NCBI RefSeq assembly: GCF_024756235.1
Contig: NZ_JANUGY010000001.1
Location: 186,001-250,000 of the forward strand
Length of the DNA stretch: 64,000 bases
Direction: 5' to 3'
Source of the DNA: Massilia kyonggiensis
Lineage (GTDB): Bacteria; Pseudomonadota; Gammaproteobacteria; Burkholderiales; Burkholderiaceae_D
Below the pieces are notes generated by a model, which saw only the letters and a list, made by a program, of their open reading frames with translations, had not been told where the DNA came from and did no database searches. How positions within the stretch are numbered: position 1 is the first letter of the stretch; each line of letters starts with the position of its first letter. Positions 25,697-34,963 of the stretch are shown here, piece after piece. The position numbers were made by a program, and so were the translations under genes.

Positions 25697-27181
25697 ATGA
25701 CCATGAGTCCAGACACGTCCTCCCCTGCCCCCGTGCTCGCGCCCGCGATGCAGGCGTCCACCACGGAAATCTATCTGTTCGACGCGGACACGCTGCGCCT
25801 CGTCGACGTCAACCAGGCTGCACGCCGCAACCTCGGCCATGAGCTCAAGGCGTTGTGCGGCATGACGCCGCTCGACCTGGCGCCCCAGCTCGACCGCGGC
25901 GAACTCGTCGCGCTGCTGGCCTCGCTGGGCCAGGAGATCGGCGACCAGGTCAGCCTGCGCACGCGCCATCGCCGGGCCGACGGGACCACGTATCCGATCA
26001 AGCTGTGCTTCCTGCGCATCGTGCGCGACGGCCGTTCCCTGATCCTCGCGATCGGCGACGACTTGTCGCTGGAGCTGGCGGCCGGCATGGCGCTCGAGCA
26101 ATACCAGGCGCGCTTCAACGCCGTCGTCAACCACACGCCCGGGCTCGTCTACCAGTTCGTGCTGCACGCGGACGGCACGATGGCCTACCCGTACCTGAGC
26201 GAAGGCTGCACGGCGCTGCTGGGCCTGTCGGTATCGGAACTGCAACAGGATCCCGGGCGCTTTCTGCGGCTGATCCTGCCGGAAGACCGCAAGGGCTACC
26301 AGGACGCGATGGCGGCGTCCCAGGCGACCATGGCCGCGTGGAACTGGGAAGGCCGCATCTGCGTCGAGGCGTGGAACGACGTCAAGTGGATCAGCCTGCG
26401 CGCAACGCCGCTGCCGCTGGACGGCGGCGGCGTGCAGTGGGACGGCATCATGACGAATGTCACCGCGAGCAAGCTGGAACAGGAGGAAACCCGGCGGTCG
26501 CGCGCGCGCCTGGCCGAGCTGACGGACCACATCCAGCAGGTGAAGGAACAGGAACGGGCCCGCATCGCGCGCGAGATCCACGACGACCTGGGCGGCAATC
26601 TCACGGCGATCAAGATGGCGCTGTCCATGCTCGCGGCGCGCCTGCCGGAGGATCCCGCGCTGCGCGACAAGGCGGACTACCTGGACGATCTCGTCGACCG
26701 CACGATCGAGGCCGTGCACCGCATCTCGCTGGACCTGCGGCCCAGTACGCTCGACCTGGGGCTGGTCGCCGCGCTCGAATGGCAGGCGCGCGAATTCGAG
26801 AAGCAGATGGGCATCGCGTGCGTGTTCCGCAGTGCCGACAAGGAAATCGACCTCGATCCCGACCAGGCGGCCGCGCTGTTCCGCATCTTCCAGGAAGCGC
26901 TGACGAACATCGCGAAACACGCCGGCGCCACGCGCGTGACGGTCAGCCTGCGCCGCCAGCGCCAGCACCTGACGCTCAGCATCTGCGATAATGGCCGCGG
27001 CATCACGCCCGCCGACCGTCTCAAGCCCCAGTCGTTCGGCCTGCGCGGCATGAGCGAACGCGCCCGGGCGCTGGGCGGCACGCTCAGCCTGTCGCAGGCA
27101 CCCGGAGGCGGCACGATGGTCGTCGTCAAGATCAGGCTGGCCGCCCCCGCGGCCGGACGCAGCGAATCCACCCGAGCATGA
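25697..27181 (+). CDS. cytoplasmic PAS sensor histidine kinase (NarL-type, HisKA_3)
   Basis: A 494-residue kinase without membrane segments. Two PAS-like domains (about 20-130 and 140-265) precede the HisKA_3 dimerisation helix, with the phospho-acceptor His in ERARIAREIHDDLGGNLTAIK, then a HATPase domain with EALTNIAKHAGA, DNGRGI and GLRGMSER. The signal is unknown; soluble PAS kinases often sense redox, gas or a small ligand. The stop overlaps the next ATG (ATGA), coupling it to the regulator downstream. Confidence 0.92.
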   Translation: MTMSPDTSSPAPVLAPAMQASTTEIYLFDADTLRLVDVNQAARRNLGHELKALCGMTPLDLAPQLDRGELVALLASLGQEIGDQVSLRTRHRRADGTTYPIKLCFLRIVRDGRSLILAIGDDLSLELAAGMALEQYQARFNAVVNHTPGLVYQFVLHADGTMAYPYLSEGCTALLGLSVSELQQDPGRFLRLILPEDRKGYQDAMAASQATMAAWNWEGRICVEAWNDVKWISLRATPLPLDGGGVQWDGIMTNVTASKLEQEETRRSRARLAELTDHIQQVKEQERARIAREIHDDLGGNLTAIKMALSMLAARLPEDPALRDKADYLDDLVDRTIEAVHRISLDLRPSTLDLGLVAALEWQAREFEKQMGIACVFRSADKEIDLDPDQAAALFRIFQEALTNIAKHAGATRVTVSLRRQRQHLTLSICDNGRGITPADRLKPQSFGLRGMSERARALGGTLSLSQAPGGGTMVVVKIRLAAPAAGRSESTRA

Positions 27182-27825
27182 CAGAAAAAGCCAGCATCCG
27201 CGTTTTTATTGCAGACGACCACGCCATCGTGCGTGAAGGCCTGAAACAAATCCTCGCCGAACAGCGCGACATCGTTGTCGCGGGCGAAGCCGAGACCGGT
27301 CTTGACGCCGTCAAGCTGTTCCGCAAATCGCGCTGCAACGTGGTGCTGCTCGACATCTCCCTGCCCGACCGCAACGGCATCGAAGTGCTCAAGCAGATCA
27401 AGAGCGAGCAGCCGGACCTGGCCGTGCTGATGCTGTCCATGCACCGCGAAGACCAGTACGCGATCCGCTCGCTGAAGGCGGGCGCGGCCGGGTATCTCAC
27501 CAAGCAGAGCGCGCCGAAGGAACTCGTGAACGCGATCCGCCAGGTGGCGGGCGGCCAGCGCTACGTCAGCGCGCAACTGGCCCAGGTGCTGGCGGCCCAG
27601 CTGGGCGAGAACCACGAGCTCCCCGTGCACGAGACGCTGTCCGACCGCGAATACCAGACCCTCACCCTGATCGCCTCCGGCAAGACCGTCAGCGAGATCG
27701 CGCGGGAACTCTCGCTGTCGGTGAAGACGGTCAGCGAGTACCGCTCGCGCCTGCTGGCCAAGATGAAACTCAAGACCAGTGCCGAACTGACTCATTACGC
27801 CATTCGCAACCAGCTCATTGACTGA
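27178..27825 (+). CDS. NarL/FixJ-family response regulator
   Basis: A 215-residue regulator. The receiver has the acidic pair in FIADDHAIV, the phospho-acceptor Asp in VVLLDISLPDRNG and the lysine in YLTKQSAPK. The LuxR-type helix-turn-helix runs LSDREYQTLTLIASGKTVSEI and VKTVSEYRSRLLAKM. Partner of the overlapping upstream kinase. The diguanylate cyclase gene starts 121 bp downstream, so control of c-di-GMP and motility is a reasonable but untested guess. Confidence 0.94.
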   Translation: MTEKASIRVFIADDHAIVREGLKQILAEQRDIVVAGEAETGLDAVKLFRKSRCNVVLLDISLPDRNGIEVLKQIKSEQPDLAVLMLSMHREDQYAIRSLKAGAAGYLTKQSAPKELVNAIRQVAGGQRYVSAQLAQVLAAQLGENHELPVHETLSDREYQTLTLIASGKTVSEIARELSLSVKTVSEYRSRLLAKMKLKTSAELTHYAIRNQLID

Positions 27826-27946
27826 ATTGCGCTTCGTCAATACAGTCTGTGAGAATGAGTGGTAATTCCGCGTTTTATCTGCAATTTGATTTTTTGGCAG
27901 CGGCTTACCATGGCGACAATAAGAATTCCATATTGCAACGTCCAAA

Positions 27947-29524
27947 ATGTCCAGCTCACAACGCCCGCCGGGGGTTCCCGGCCTGAATCCGGCAGAAATC
28001 GCACGCGAGGCATTCCGCCGGCTCGCCACGCGGCGTATCGCGCCCACGCCCGACGCCTATCGCGAGATCTATAACGAGATCGCCGGCGTCGAGATACTGC
28101 CGCCGCCTCCGCCCGCGGCCGATCCCGGTGCGGAAAACGTCCTGTCCGGTTTCGCGCACAGGCTGGCCGACACGCCCGGCGAACTGGCCGAGTTCGGCGC
28201 CCGTTTCAACCGCGCCGTCAAGCAGCGCGATTGGGACGGCTATGCACGCACGCTGTCGCAACTGGCCGAGAAACACTTGCGCCGCCACACGCACCCGGCC
28301 ATGTCGCTGGGCGCGGAGGACGGCGAAGCGAAGCTGCTGCGCGACCTGCTCAGCCGCACGCTGACGTTCGCCGTCGCGTCGCTGCTGTCGGGCACCCCGC
28401 ACCTGTCCGGCGAGGCGGAATCGCTGGGCGCCGCGGTCAAGGCCGCGCACAGCGAGGAAGCGCTGCAGGAAATCGCGACACGCCTGAAGGACTTGTGCTA
28501 CCAGATCGAACTGAAGAGCGGCGACACGGCCGAACAGCAGGAACTGCTGCTGCGCCTGTTTAAACTGCTGCTGGAAAACGTGTCCGAACTGCTGGACGAC
28601 GATAGCTGGATGCGCGGCCAGATCGCGGCCGTGCAGGACCTGATCGCCGGTCCGCTCGACCACCGCGCGCTGGAAGACGCCACGCGCAGCCTGAAGGACG
28701 TCATCTACAAGCAGGGCCAGCTGAAGCACGGCATCGCCGACGTCAAGGCGACCGTCAAGAACATGATGATGACGTTCATTGACCGCCTCGGTTCCGTGGC
28801 GGCGTCGACGGGCGATTTCCACGAAAAGATCGGTGGTTTTTCCGAGCGCATCCGGGGTGCCGGCAATATCGAGGAACTCAACGAAGTGCTGGAAGAAGTG
28901 CTGCGCGAGACGAAGATCGTGCAGGCCGAGGCGATGGCGTCGCGCGACCGCATGCTCGCCGCGCACCAGGAGGTGCAGGAAGCCGAGGCGCGCATCAAGG
29001 ATCTGGAAGCGAAGCTGCAGCACATGAGCGAACTGGTGCGTGAAGACCAGTTGACGGGCAGCCTCAACCGGCGCGGCCTCGACGATGTGTTCGAGCGCGA
29101 GAGCGCACGCGCCGACCGCCGCGGCACGCCGCTGTGCGTGGCCCTGCTCGACCTGGACAATTTCAAGAAGCTCAACGACACCTACGGCCACCTCGCGGGC
29201 GACAACGCCCTGCGCCACCTCGTGAAGGTCGTGCGGGACACCTTGCGCTCGATGGACGTGATCGCCCGCTTCGGCGGCGAGGAATTCCTCATCCTGTTGC
29301 CAGAAACGAATGTCGAATCGGCATCAGCGGCGATGGTGCGCGTGCAGCGCGAGTTGACGAAGCATTTCTTCCTGCACGAAAACGAGAAGATGCTGATCAC
29401 GTTCTCGTGCGGCGTGGCCCTGCGCCTTCCGAACGAGGACCAGGCCAGCCTGATGGCGCGGGCGGACAAGGCCATGTATCAGGCGAAGCAAAGCGGCAAG
29501 AACCGGGTCGTGGTGGCTGACTGA
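27947..29524 (+). CDS. diguanylate cyclase (GGDEF)
   Basis: A 525-residue soluble protein. The N-terminal half is helical with no recognised sensor domain, residues about 300-360 look like coiled coil, and the GGDEF domain is about 360-525. The active site is GGEEF in ARFGGEEFLILLP. An inhibitory I-site, RSMD, lies exactly five residues before it, so feedback by c-di-GMP is expected. It directly precedes the flagellin gene and so may feed the YcgR/PilZ brake encoded within the flagellar cluster. Confidence 0.93.
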   Translation: MSSSQRPPGVPGLNPAEIAREAFRRLATRRIAPTPDAYREIYNEIAGVEILPPPPPAADPGAENVLSGFAHRLADTPGELAEFGARFNRAVKQRDWDGYARTLSQLAEKHLRRHTHPAMSLGAEDGEAKLLRDLLSRTLTFAVASLLSGTPHLSGEAESLGAAVKAAHSEEALQEIATRLKDLCYQIELKSGDTAEQQELLLRLFKLLLENVSELLDDDSWMRGQIAAVQDLIAGPLDHRALEDATRSLKDVIYKQGQLKHGIADVKATVKNMMMTFIDRLGSVAASTGDFHEKIGGFSERIRGAGNIEELNEVLEEVLRETKIVQAEAMASRDRMLAAHQEVQEAEARIKDLEAKLQHMSELVREDQLTGSLNRRGLDDVFERESARADRRGTPLCVALLDLDNFKKLNDTYGHLAGDNALRHLVKVVRDTLRSMDVIARFGGEEFLILLPETNVESASAAMVRVQRELTKHFFLHENEKMLITFSCGVALRLPNEDQASLMARADKAMYQAKQSGKNRVVVAD

Positions 29525-29576
29525 CAACCACGGCCACAAAAAATAAATTTTTTTTCGCCCTAAAGTTCCCCGATTC

Positions 29577-29625
29577 GTCGCCGCCAAGGCAGCCCCGCTC
29601 CCGGCGGCGACACAAAAATTTCGAT
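29577..29625 (+). terminator. candidate terminator after the diguanylate cyclase gene
   Basis: A perfect 9-bp stem, GTCGCCGCC (29577-29585) with GGCGGCGAC (29603-29611), 17-nt loop, followed by an A/T-rich stretch with T runs. A sigma-28-like sequence (TAAAGTTC at 29561, N11, GCCGCCAA at 29580) overlaps the left arm; I favour the hairpin reading. Confidence 0.5.
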
Positions 29626-29644
29626 TTTTTTCGCTCTGCCCCTC

Positions 29645-29671
29645 TAAACTTTTTCCGTAGAGCACCGTTAC
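29645..29671 (+). promoter_or_regulatory. sigma-28 (FliA) promoter of the flagellin gene
   Basis: TAAACTTT (29645-29652), an 11-bp spacer and ACCGTTAC (29664-29671) compare with the FliA consensus TAAAGTTT-N11-GCCGATAA. It lies 104 bp before the flagellin ATG, leaving a long 5' leader. Confidence 0.65.
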
Positions 29672-29774
29672 CTGCATCAACAGCGGTTTGAATGTCACAG
29701 AACAGCGTGACAGACCAAAGTGACTATGAGTGGCACGTCGCCACGCCCCGCAAGACCAAGTCTGGAGAGACACC

Positions 29775-31238
29775 ATGTCGTCCGTTATCAATACCAACGT
29801 TGCATCCCTGAACGCTCAGCGTAACCTGTCCGCTTCGCAATCCTCGCTCAACACCTCGATCCAGCGCCTGTCGTCGGGCCTGCGCATCAACAGCGCCAAA
29901 GACGACGCCGCCGGTCTGGCAATTTCGGACCGTATGAATTCGCAGATCAAGGGCATGAACCAGGCAGTCCGCAATGCGAACGACGGCGTGTCGATGGCCC
30001 AGACGGCCGAAGGCGCCCTGGCAAGCTCGGGCGACATGCTGCAGCGTATCCGCGAACTGGCTGTCCAGTCCTCGAACGCATCGAACTCGGCCAGCGACCG
30101 CAAGGCACTGCAGACCGAAGTGTCGCAGCTGACCTCGGAACTGAACCGCGTCGCCAGCACCACCCAGTTCAACGGCCAGAACCTGCTGGACGGCACGATG
30201 GGCACCGCCAACTTCCAGGTGGGCGCCAACGCCAACCAGCTCATCTCGATGAGCGGCTCGAACTTCACGACCAGCACCTACGGCAACAACACCGAAGTCA
30301 AGGATGGCATCGACACCGCCGCCACCAACGCGATCACCGGCGGCGACCTGACCATCAACGGTACGTCGGGTTCCAAGACGATCACGTTCGACGCGGACAT
30401 CTCGGCGAATACGGCAGTCAAGCAGATCAACGACGTGACCGGCTCGACGGGCGTCACCGCCAGCGCCACGACGAACACGCTGTTCAAGGCTGACGCAGGT
30501 GCACTCGGCAAGTCCTTCACCCTGGCAGTCGCTTCGGACAACGATCCGACCACCAGCCCGGTCAACGTGTCGTTCCAGATCGGCGACGACGGCAATGCCA
30601 ACGACTACGCAGCGGCAATCAGCGCCTTCAACGCGCAGAGCGCCAAGACCGGCGTGACCGCGTCCTACGACGCCACCGCAAAGGGCCTGAAGCTGACGAA
30701 CGCCAGCGGCAACGACATCAAGCTGACCAACAGCTCGACCGACGCCGCGTCCACCGCAACCCTGGCCGCGTACAAGACCGACGGTACCGCGTCGACCACG
30801 ACCGCTGCACTGGGCCTGGCCGCTGACGCCGTGGCCAAGGGCACGATCACGCTGGACTCGGCAGCGAGCTTCTCGACCAGCGACGCCAGCGGCTGGGGCA
30901 TGACTGGTTCGTCGGACCTGAAAAAGGTCTCCGACATCGACGTCAGCACCTTCGACGGCGCCCAGCAGGCCATCAAGATCGCCGACGCTGCCCTGTCCAA
31001 GGTCAACGACCAGCGCGCCCAGCTCGGCGCACTGCAGTCGCGCTTCGATTCGACGATCTCGAACCTGCAGGCAACGAACGAGAACCTGTCGGCATCGCGC
31101 AGCCGCATCGTCGACACCGACTTCGCTTCGGAAACCGCGAACATGACCCGCGGCCAGATCCTGCAGCAGGCCGGTACCTCGATGCTGGCGCAAGCCAACT
31201 CGCTGCCGAACGGTGTCCTGTCGCTGCTGCGTGGCTAA
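29775..31238 (+). CDS. fliC: flagellin
   Basis: A 487-residue filament subunit. The conserved N-terminal D0/D1 region starts MSSVINTNVASLNAQRNL and runs to about 140, with LSSGLRINSAKDDAAGLAIS. The C-terminal D1/D0 region (about 400-487) ends QANSLPNGVLSLLRG. Between them lies a Thr/Ser/Ala/Asp-rich surface domain with flagellin-IN-like repeats (GGDLTINGT and later segments). I chose the ATG that gives the standard N-terminus, after TGGAGAGA. It is the only flagellin gene in the window and is followed by a terminator. Confidence 0.96.
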   Translation: MSSVINTNVASLNAQRNLSASQSSLNTSIQRLSSGLRINSAKDDAAGLAISDRMNSQIKGMNQAVRNANDGVSMAQTAEGALASSGDMLQRIRELAVQSSNASNSASDRKALQTEVSQLTSELNRVASTTQFNGQNLLDGTMGTANFQVGANANQLISMSGSNFTTSTYGNNTEVKDGIDTAATNAITGGDLTINGTSGSKTITFDADISANTAVKQINDVTGSTGVTASATTNTLFKADAGALGKSFTLAVASDNDPTTSPVNVSFQIGDDGNANDYAAAISAFNAQSAKTGVTASYDATAKGLKLTNASGNDIKLTNSSTDAASTATLAAYKTDGTASTTTAALGLAADAVAKGTITLDSAASFSTSDASGWGMTGSSDLKKVSDIDVSTFDGAQQAIKIADAALSKVNDQRAQLGALQSRFDSTISNLQATNENLSASRSRIVDTDFASETANMTRGQILQQAGTSMLAQANSLPNGVLSLLRG

Positions 31239-31277
31239 TCGCTCGCGATAACCCGCCAATAGCGGTATGACGTGATT

Positions 31278-31310
31278 CCTCGGCTGGAGAAATTCAGCCG
31301 GGGAATTTTT
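31278..31310 (+). terminator. terminator after flagellin
   Basis: Stem CCTCGGCTG / CAGCCGGGG with one G-T pair and an 8-nt loop, followed by AATTTTT. It would end most flagellin transcripts, letting flaG be made at a lower level by read-through. Confidence 0.7.
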
Positions 31311-31324
31311 GCTAGGGAATAATC

Positions 31325-31678
31325 ATGAACATTCAACCTGTGGGTGTACCCGCCGCTCCTCGCGTGGACGACCGCACGGCCCAGCCGGTGCCATCGGTGG
31401 GTGCGACGGATTCGACCAGCAAGGGCAAGCCCGCCGATGGCGTCAAGCCGTCGCACGAGGATGTGTCGGCCGCCGTCAAGAAGATGAACGAGGCGATGCT
31501 GGGTTCGTCGCAGAGCCTGCAGTTCTCGATCGACGAGGATAGCAAGGACATCGTCGTCAAGGTCATCGACCAGAGCACCAAGGAAGTCGTGCGCCAGATT
31601 CCGTCCAAGGAAGCGCTGCAGATCGCCAAGTCGATCGACAAGATGCAGCAGGGTCTGCTCATCAACCAGACTGCCTGA
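31325..31678 (+). CDS. flaG: FlaG family flagellar protein
   Basis: A 117-residue FlaG protein: a variable Pro/Ser-rich N-terminus (1-45), then the conserved domain with LQFSIDEDSKDIVVKVID and a C-terminal RQIPSKEALQIAKSID motif. FlaG proteins influence filament length or stability. It lies between fliC and fliD, as in many polar-flagellated proteobacteria, with its own terminator behind it. Confidence 0.93.
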   Translation: MNIQPVGVPAAPRVDDRTAQPVPSVGATDSTSKGKPADGVKPSHEDVSAAVKKMNEAMLGSSQSLQFSIDEDSKDIVVKVIDQSTKEVVRQIPSKEALQIAKSIDKMQQGLLINQTA

Positions 31679-31701
31679 ACGTTCGATGCATGCATTTCCG
31701 T

Positions 31702-31735
31702 AAAGCGCGGGCTGCGGCCCGCGCTTTGCTTTTTC
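31702..31735 (+). terminator. terminator after flaG
   Basis: A perfect 11-bp stem, AAAGCGCGGGC / GCCCGCGCTTT, with a TGCG tetraloop, followed by GCTTTTT. Confidence 0.8.
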
Positions 31736-31769
31736 CGCTCGGCACGGAAATAACGCACATTTCCCACTC

Positions 31770-31796
31770 TCAAGTACGGTTTGCTTCTGTCGATAA
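31770..31796 (+). promoter_or_regulatory. sigma-28 promoter of fliD-fliS-fliT
   Basis: TCAAGTAC (31770-31777), an 11-bp spacer and GTCGATAA (31789-31796). The -10 matches GCCGATAA at seven of eight positions; the -35 is weaker. Confidence 0.6.
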
Positions 31797-31829
31797 TGAC
31801 TTACATTATCGCTTTCACAGGAGAAACAC

Positions 31830-34472
31830 GTGGCTATCAGCTCACCCGGTATCGGTTCCGGCCTCGACGTCAACGGTCTCGTCAGCAAGCTGATGGCGGC
31901 CGAGTCGGCGCCGCTCTCGCGATACGACATGAAGACGGGGGCGTACCAGGGCAAGCTGACGGCCTACGGCCAGGTCAGCTCGGCCGTCGGTGCGTTCCAG
32001 AGTGCGCTTTCCACGTTGAACTCGTCGAACACGTTCAGCGCGCTGACCGCCACCTCCAGCAACAAGGACCTCCTGTCCGCCAGCGCCGGCACGGGCGCCG
32101 TACCCGGCAAGTACAAGGTCAACGTCACCCAGCTCGCCCAGGCGCAGAGCCTCATGACGGGCGGCCAGGCCAGCAACAACAAACAGATCGGCGACGGCAG
32201 CAAGACCACGCTGACGTTCCAGTTCGGCAACGTCAGCGGCGGCACGTTCGGCACGGCCGGCAACCCGCTTGGCGTCGGCATCGCCGCGTCCGGCATCGCC
32301 AGCGGTTCGCTGACCATCAACGGCACCGCGATCAGCACGAACGGCACCACGCGCAGCGCGCGCGACCTCGCGCAGGTGATCAACGACGAATCCAAGAACA
32401 CCGGCGTCACGGCGAAGGCCGGCACGACGACCACGTCGGCCACGCTGTTCAGCAGCTTCGGCAACGTCACCGTCACGAGCGGCAGCTATGCGCTGTCGGT
32501 GGGCGGCGTGCAGGTGGCGTCGTCGGACGGCAGCACGACCGTGACGGCCGCGTCGATCGATACCGCGCTCGCCAGCAATAGCGTCAAGGATGGCCTCGCG
32601 GCAGCGAACATCACGATGACCGGTTCGGCCACCGACGGCGACCTGCAGTTCTTCGCAGCCGACGGCTCGAACATCAGCATCACGGAAGCGGTCACCGGCA
32701 CCGTCAGCGGCGGCATCGGCCTGGCGCCCGCCGCCGCCAACACCGGGTCGAACACCACCGTGACGGCCGGCGTGACGCTCAGCTCGGCGGACGGCAGCCA
32801 GATCGAGATCGGCGGCAACAACCCGGCCGCGGCCGGCCTCACGGCGGGCAGCGCCGGCAGCTATATCGGCGCCGGCTTCGTGCAGGACGGCGACCAGGCA
32901 AGCGGCACCGTCACGCTCGACACGAAGGACCAGACGCTGCAGGGCATCCGCGACGCCATCAACAAGGCGAACATCGGCGTGACCGCGACCATCGTGTCGG
33001 ACGGCAGCGACAACCCGTACCACCTGGTGATCACGTCGAACAAGACCGGCGCGAAGTCGTCGATGAAGATCAGCGTCGACGGCGCCGACGGCGGTGCCGT
33101 GAACGCCGGCATCGCCAGCCTGCTGGGCTACGACCCGAACGGCGCGCAGGGCATGACGCAGACGAGCGGCGCGCAGGACACCAAGCTCACCATGAATGGC
33201 ATCGCCGTCACCAGCGACAGCACGACGGTGGACGACGTCATCCAGGGCGTCAGCATGGACCTGAGCGCGACCGGTTCCACGACGCTGACGGTCGGGCAGG
33301 ATTCGAGCTCGGTGACGACCGCGATCAACGGCTTCGTGAAGGCCTACAACGACCTGAACTCGACGATCGCCAAACTGACCGCCTACGACCCCGAGACCAA
33401 GAGCGGCGGCGTGCTGCAGGGCGATTCGGCCGTGCGCGCGATTCAGACGCAACTGCGGCGCGTGCTGGGCACGTCCGTCGAGGGCCTGAACAGCAACATG
33501 AAGACGCTGAACCAGGTCGGCATCACGTTCACCGACAACGGCAACCTGAAGGTCGATGCGGGCAAGCTGGGCACGGCCATCTCGAAGAATTTCAGCGACA
33601 TCGCGGGCCTGTTCGCGGCGGCCGGTTCGGTCAGCGACGGCGGCATCACGTACAACAAGTCGGGCGCCGCCACCCAGCCGGGCGAGTACGCCGTCAACAT
33701 CACGAAGATGGCGACGCAGGGCACGCTGACCAGCGCCAGCCCGCTGTCGGGTTCGACGACGATCGCCGCAAACACGACCTGGACCGTCACGCTGAACCAG
33801 ACCGATCCGGCCACGGACAGCAAGGTCCAGAACATCAAGATCCCGGCCGGCACGTACACGAACGACCAGTTGTCGTCCATGCTGCGCGCCGCCATCAACG
33901 GCAACAGCACGTTTTCTTCGGCCGGCGACACCGTCACGACGTCGATCGACGGGTCGGGCAACCTGTCCATTTCGTCGAGCAAGTACGGCGAGATGTCGAA
34001 TATCTCGATCGCCAGCGTCACCGGCACGCCTGTCAGCGACCTCTTCGGCAGCGCCACGCCGGTCAAGGGTGCGGACGTCGAAGGCACGATCGGCGGTGTC
34101 GCCGCGACGGGCAACGGCCAGCTGCTGACCGCCGCCGACGGTTCGAAGGCGGCCGGCATCCAGCTCACGGTCAACAGCGGCACCACGGGCGACCGCGGCA
34201 CCGTGACGTTCTCGCAAGGCTACGCCTATGCACTGACGAACCTCGCCACGAGCTTCACCGGCAAGAACAGCCTGCTGGCCAGCAAGACCGATGGCCTGAA
34301 CGCCAGCATCAAGGCCGTGGCCAACCAGCGCGACCGGTTCAACCAGCACTTGACCAAGCTGGAAGCCATGTACCGCGCCCAATTTACTTCGCTCGACTCG
34401 ATGCTGCAGTCGATGCAAACCACGCAAAGTTACCTGACCCAGCAACTGGCTGCCCTCTCGGCCAACCAGTAA
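31830..34472 (+). CDS. fliD: flagellar cap protein FliD (enlarged)
   Basis: The capping protein that folds flagellin at the filament tip. The N-terminal SSPGIGSGLDVNGLVSKLM and the C-terminal coiled-coil ending in LTQQLAALSANQ are standard. At 880 residues it is nearly twice the E. coli protein (468). The extra mass lies in the surface domains: a module near residue 91 (PGKYKVNVTQLAQAQSL) recurs near residue 617 as PGEYAVNITKMATQGTL, within the FliD_C region. The start is GTG behind an AGGAG site, downstream of a sigma-28 promoter. Confidence 0.94.
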   Translation: MAISSPGIGSGLDVNGLVSKLMAAESAPLSRYDMKTGAYQGKLTAYGQVSSAVGAFQSALSTLNSSNTFSALTATSSNKDLLSASAGTGAVPGKYKVNVTQLAQAQSLMTGGQASNNKQIGDGSKTTLTFQFGNVSGGTFGTAGNPLGVGIAASGIASGSLTINGTAISTNGTTRSARDLAQVINDESKNTGVTAKAGTTTTSATLFSSFGNVTVTSGSYALSVGGVQVASSDGSTTVTAASIDTALASNSVKDGLAAANITMTGSATDGDLQFFAADGSNISITEAVTGTVSGGIGLAPAAANTGSNTTVTAGVTLSSADGSQIEIGGNNPAAAGLTAGSAGSYIGAGFVQDGDQASGTVTLDTKDQTLQGIRDAINKANIGVTATIVSDGSDNPYHLVITSNKTGAKSSMKISVDGADGGAVNAGIASLLGYDPNGAQGMTQTSGAQDTKLTMNGIAVTSDSTTVDDVIQGVSMDLSATGSTTLTVGQDSSSVTTAINGFVKAYNDLNSTIAKLTAYDPETKSGGVLQGDSAVRAIQTQLRRVLGTSVEGLNSNMKTLNQVGITFTDNGNLKVDAGKLGTAISKNFSDIAGLFAAAGSVSDGGITYNKSGAATQPGEYAVNITKMATQGTLTSASPLSGSTTIAANTTWTVTLNQTDPATDSKVQNIKIPAGTYTNDQLSSMLRAAINGNSTFSSAGDTVTTSIDGSGNLSISSSKYGEMSNISIASVTGTPVSDLFGSATPVKGADVEGTIGGVAATGNGQLLTAADGSKAAGIQLTVNSGTTGDRGTVTFSQGYAYALTNLATSFTGKNSLLASKTDGLNASIKAVANQRDRFNQHLTKLEAMYRAQFTSLDSMLQSMQTTQSYLTQQLAALSANQ

Positions 34473-34493
34473 CGGGATTGATTGGAGAACCAC

Positions 34494-34949
34494 ATGTTTG
34501 GAACCATGAAACGCGGCGTCAACGCCTATCACAATGTGAACATCGAGACCGGCATCGCCTCGGCCTCGCCGCACAAGCTGATCGTCATGCTGTACGACGG
34601 CGCCCTCGTCGCGCTGCTCAGCGCCAAGACGAATATCGCCGCCGGCAACATCGCCGCCAAGGGTTCGGCCATTTCGAAAGCCATTTCGATCATCGACAAC
34701 GGCCTGCGCGCCTCGCTCGACAAGAACGCCGGCGGCGAGATCGCGGCCAACCTGGACGCCCTGTACGACTACATGAGCCGCCGCCTGCTGCACGCGAACC
34801 TGAAGAACGACGTGACCATCATCGACGAAGTGCACGGCCTGCTGAACGACCTGCGCGGCGCATGGGTGGAGATCGGCGACAAGGTCCAGCAGCCGCCCGT
34901 CGCGGCGCCCACGGCCATGCCGAAAGCCCCGACCCTGGCAAGCGCATGA
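34494..34949 (+). CDS. fliS: flagellin chaperone FliS
   Basis: A 151-residue helical export chaperone that binds the flagellin C-terminus and prevents early polymerisation. The N-terminal FGTMKRGVNAYHNVNIETGIASASPHKL region and the KLIVMLYDGAL helix are typical. The C-terminal 20 or so residues are Pro/Ala-rich. I chose the ATG at 34494, eight bases behind TTGGAG. Its stop overlaps or nearly abuts the fliT start. Confidence 0.94.
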   Translation: MFGTMKRGVNAYHNVNIETGIASASPHKLIVMLYDGALVALLSAKTNIAAGNIAAKGSAISKAISIIDNGLRASLDKNAGGEIAANLDALYDYMSRRLLHANLKNDVTIIDEVHGLLNDLRGAWVEIGDKVQQPPVAAPTAMPKAPTLASA

Positions 34950-34963
34950 TGAGGAACACGACG

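Noticed and set aside
29561..29587. A second sigma-28-like promoter before fliC (TAAAGTTC-N11-GCCGCCAA)
   Set aside because: Its -10 half lies in the left arm of a perfect 9-bp stem that better explains the sequence as the terminator of the preceding gene. The site at 29645 is closer and unobstructed. It could still contribute.
31842..34835. A 997-codon open frame antisense to fliD
   Set aside because: It is a by-product of high GC content and third-position bias. The translation is Arg/Val/Ala-rich without any domain, while the forward frame is clearly FliD.
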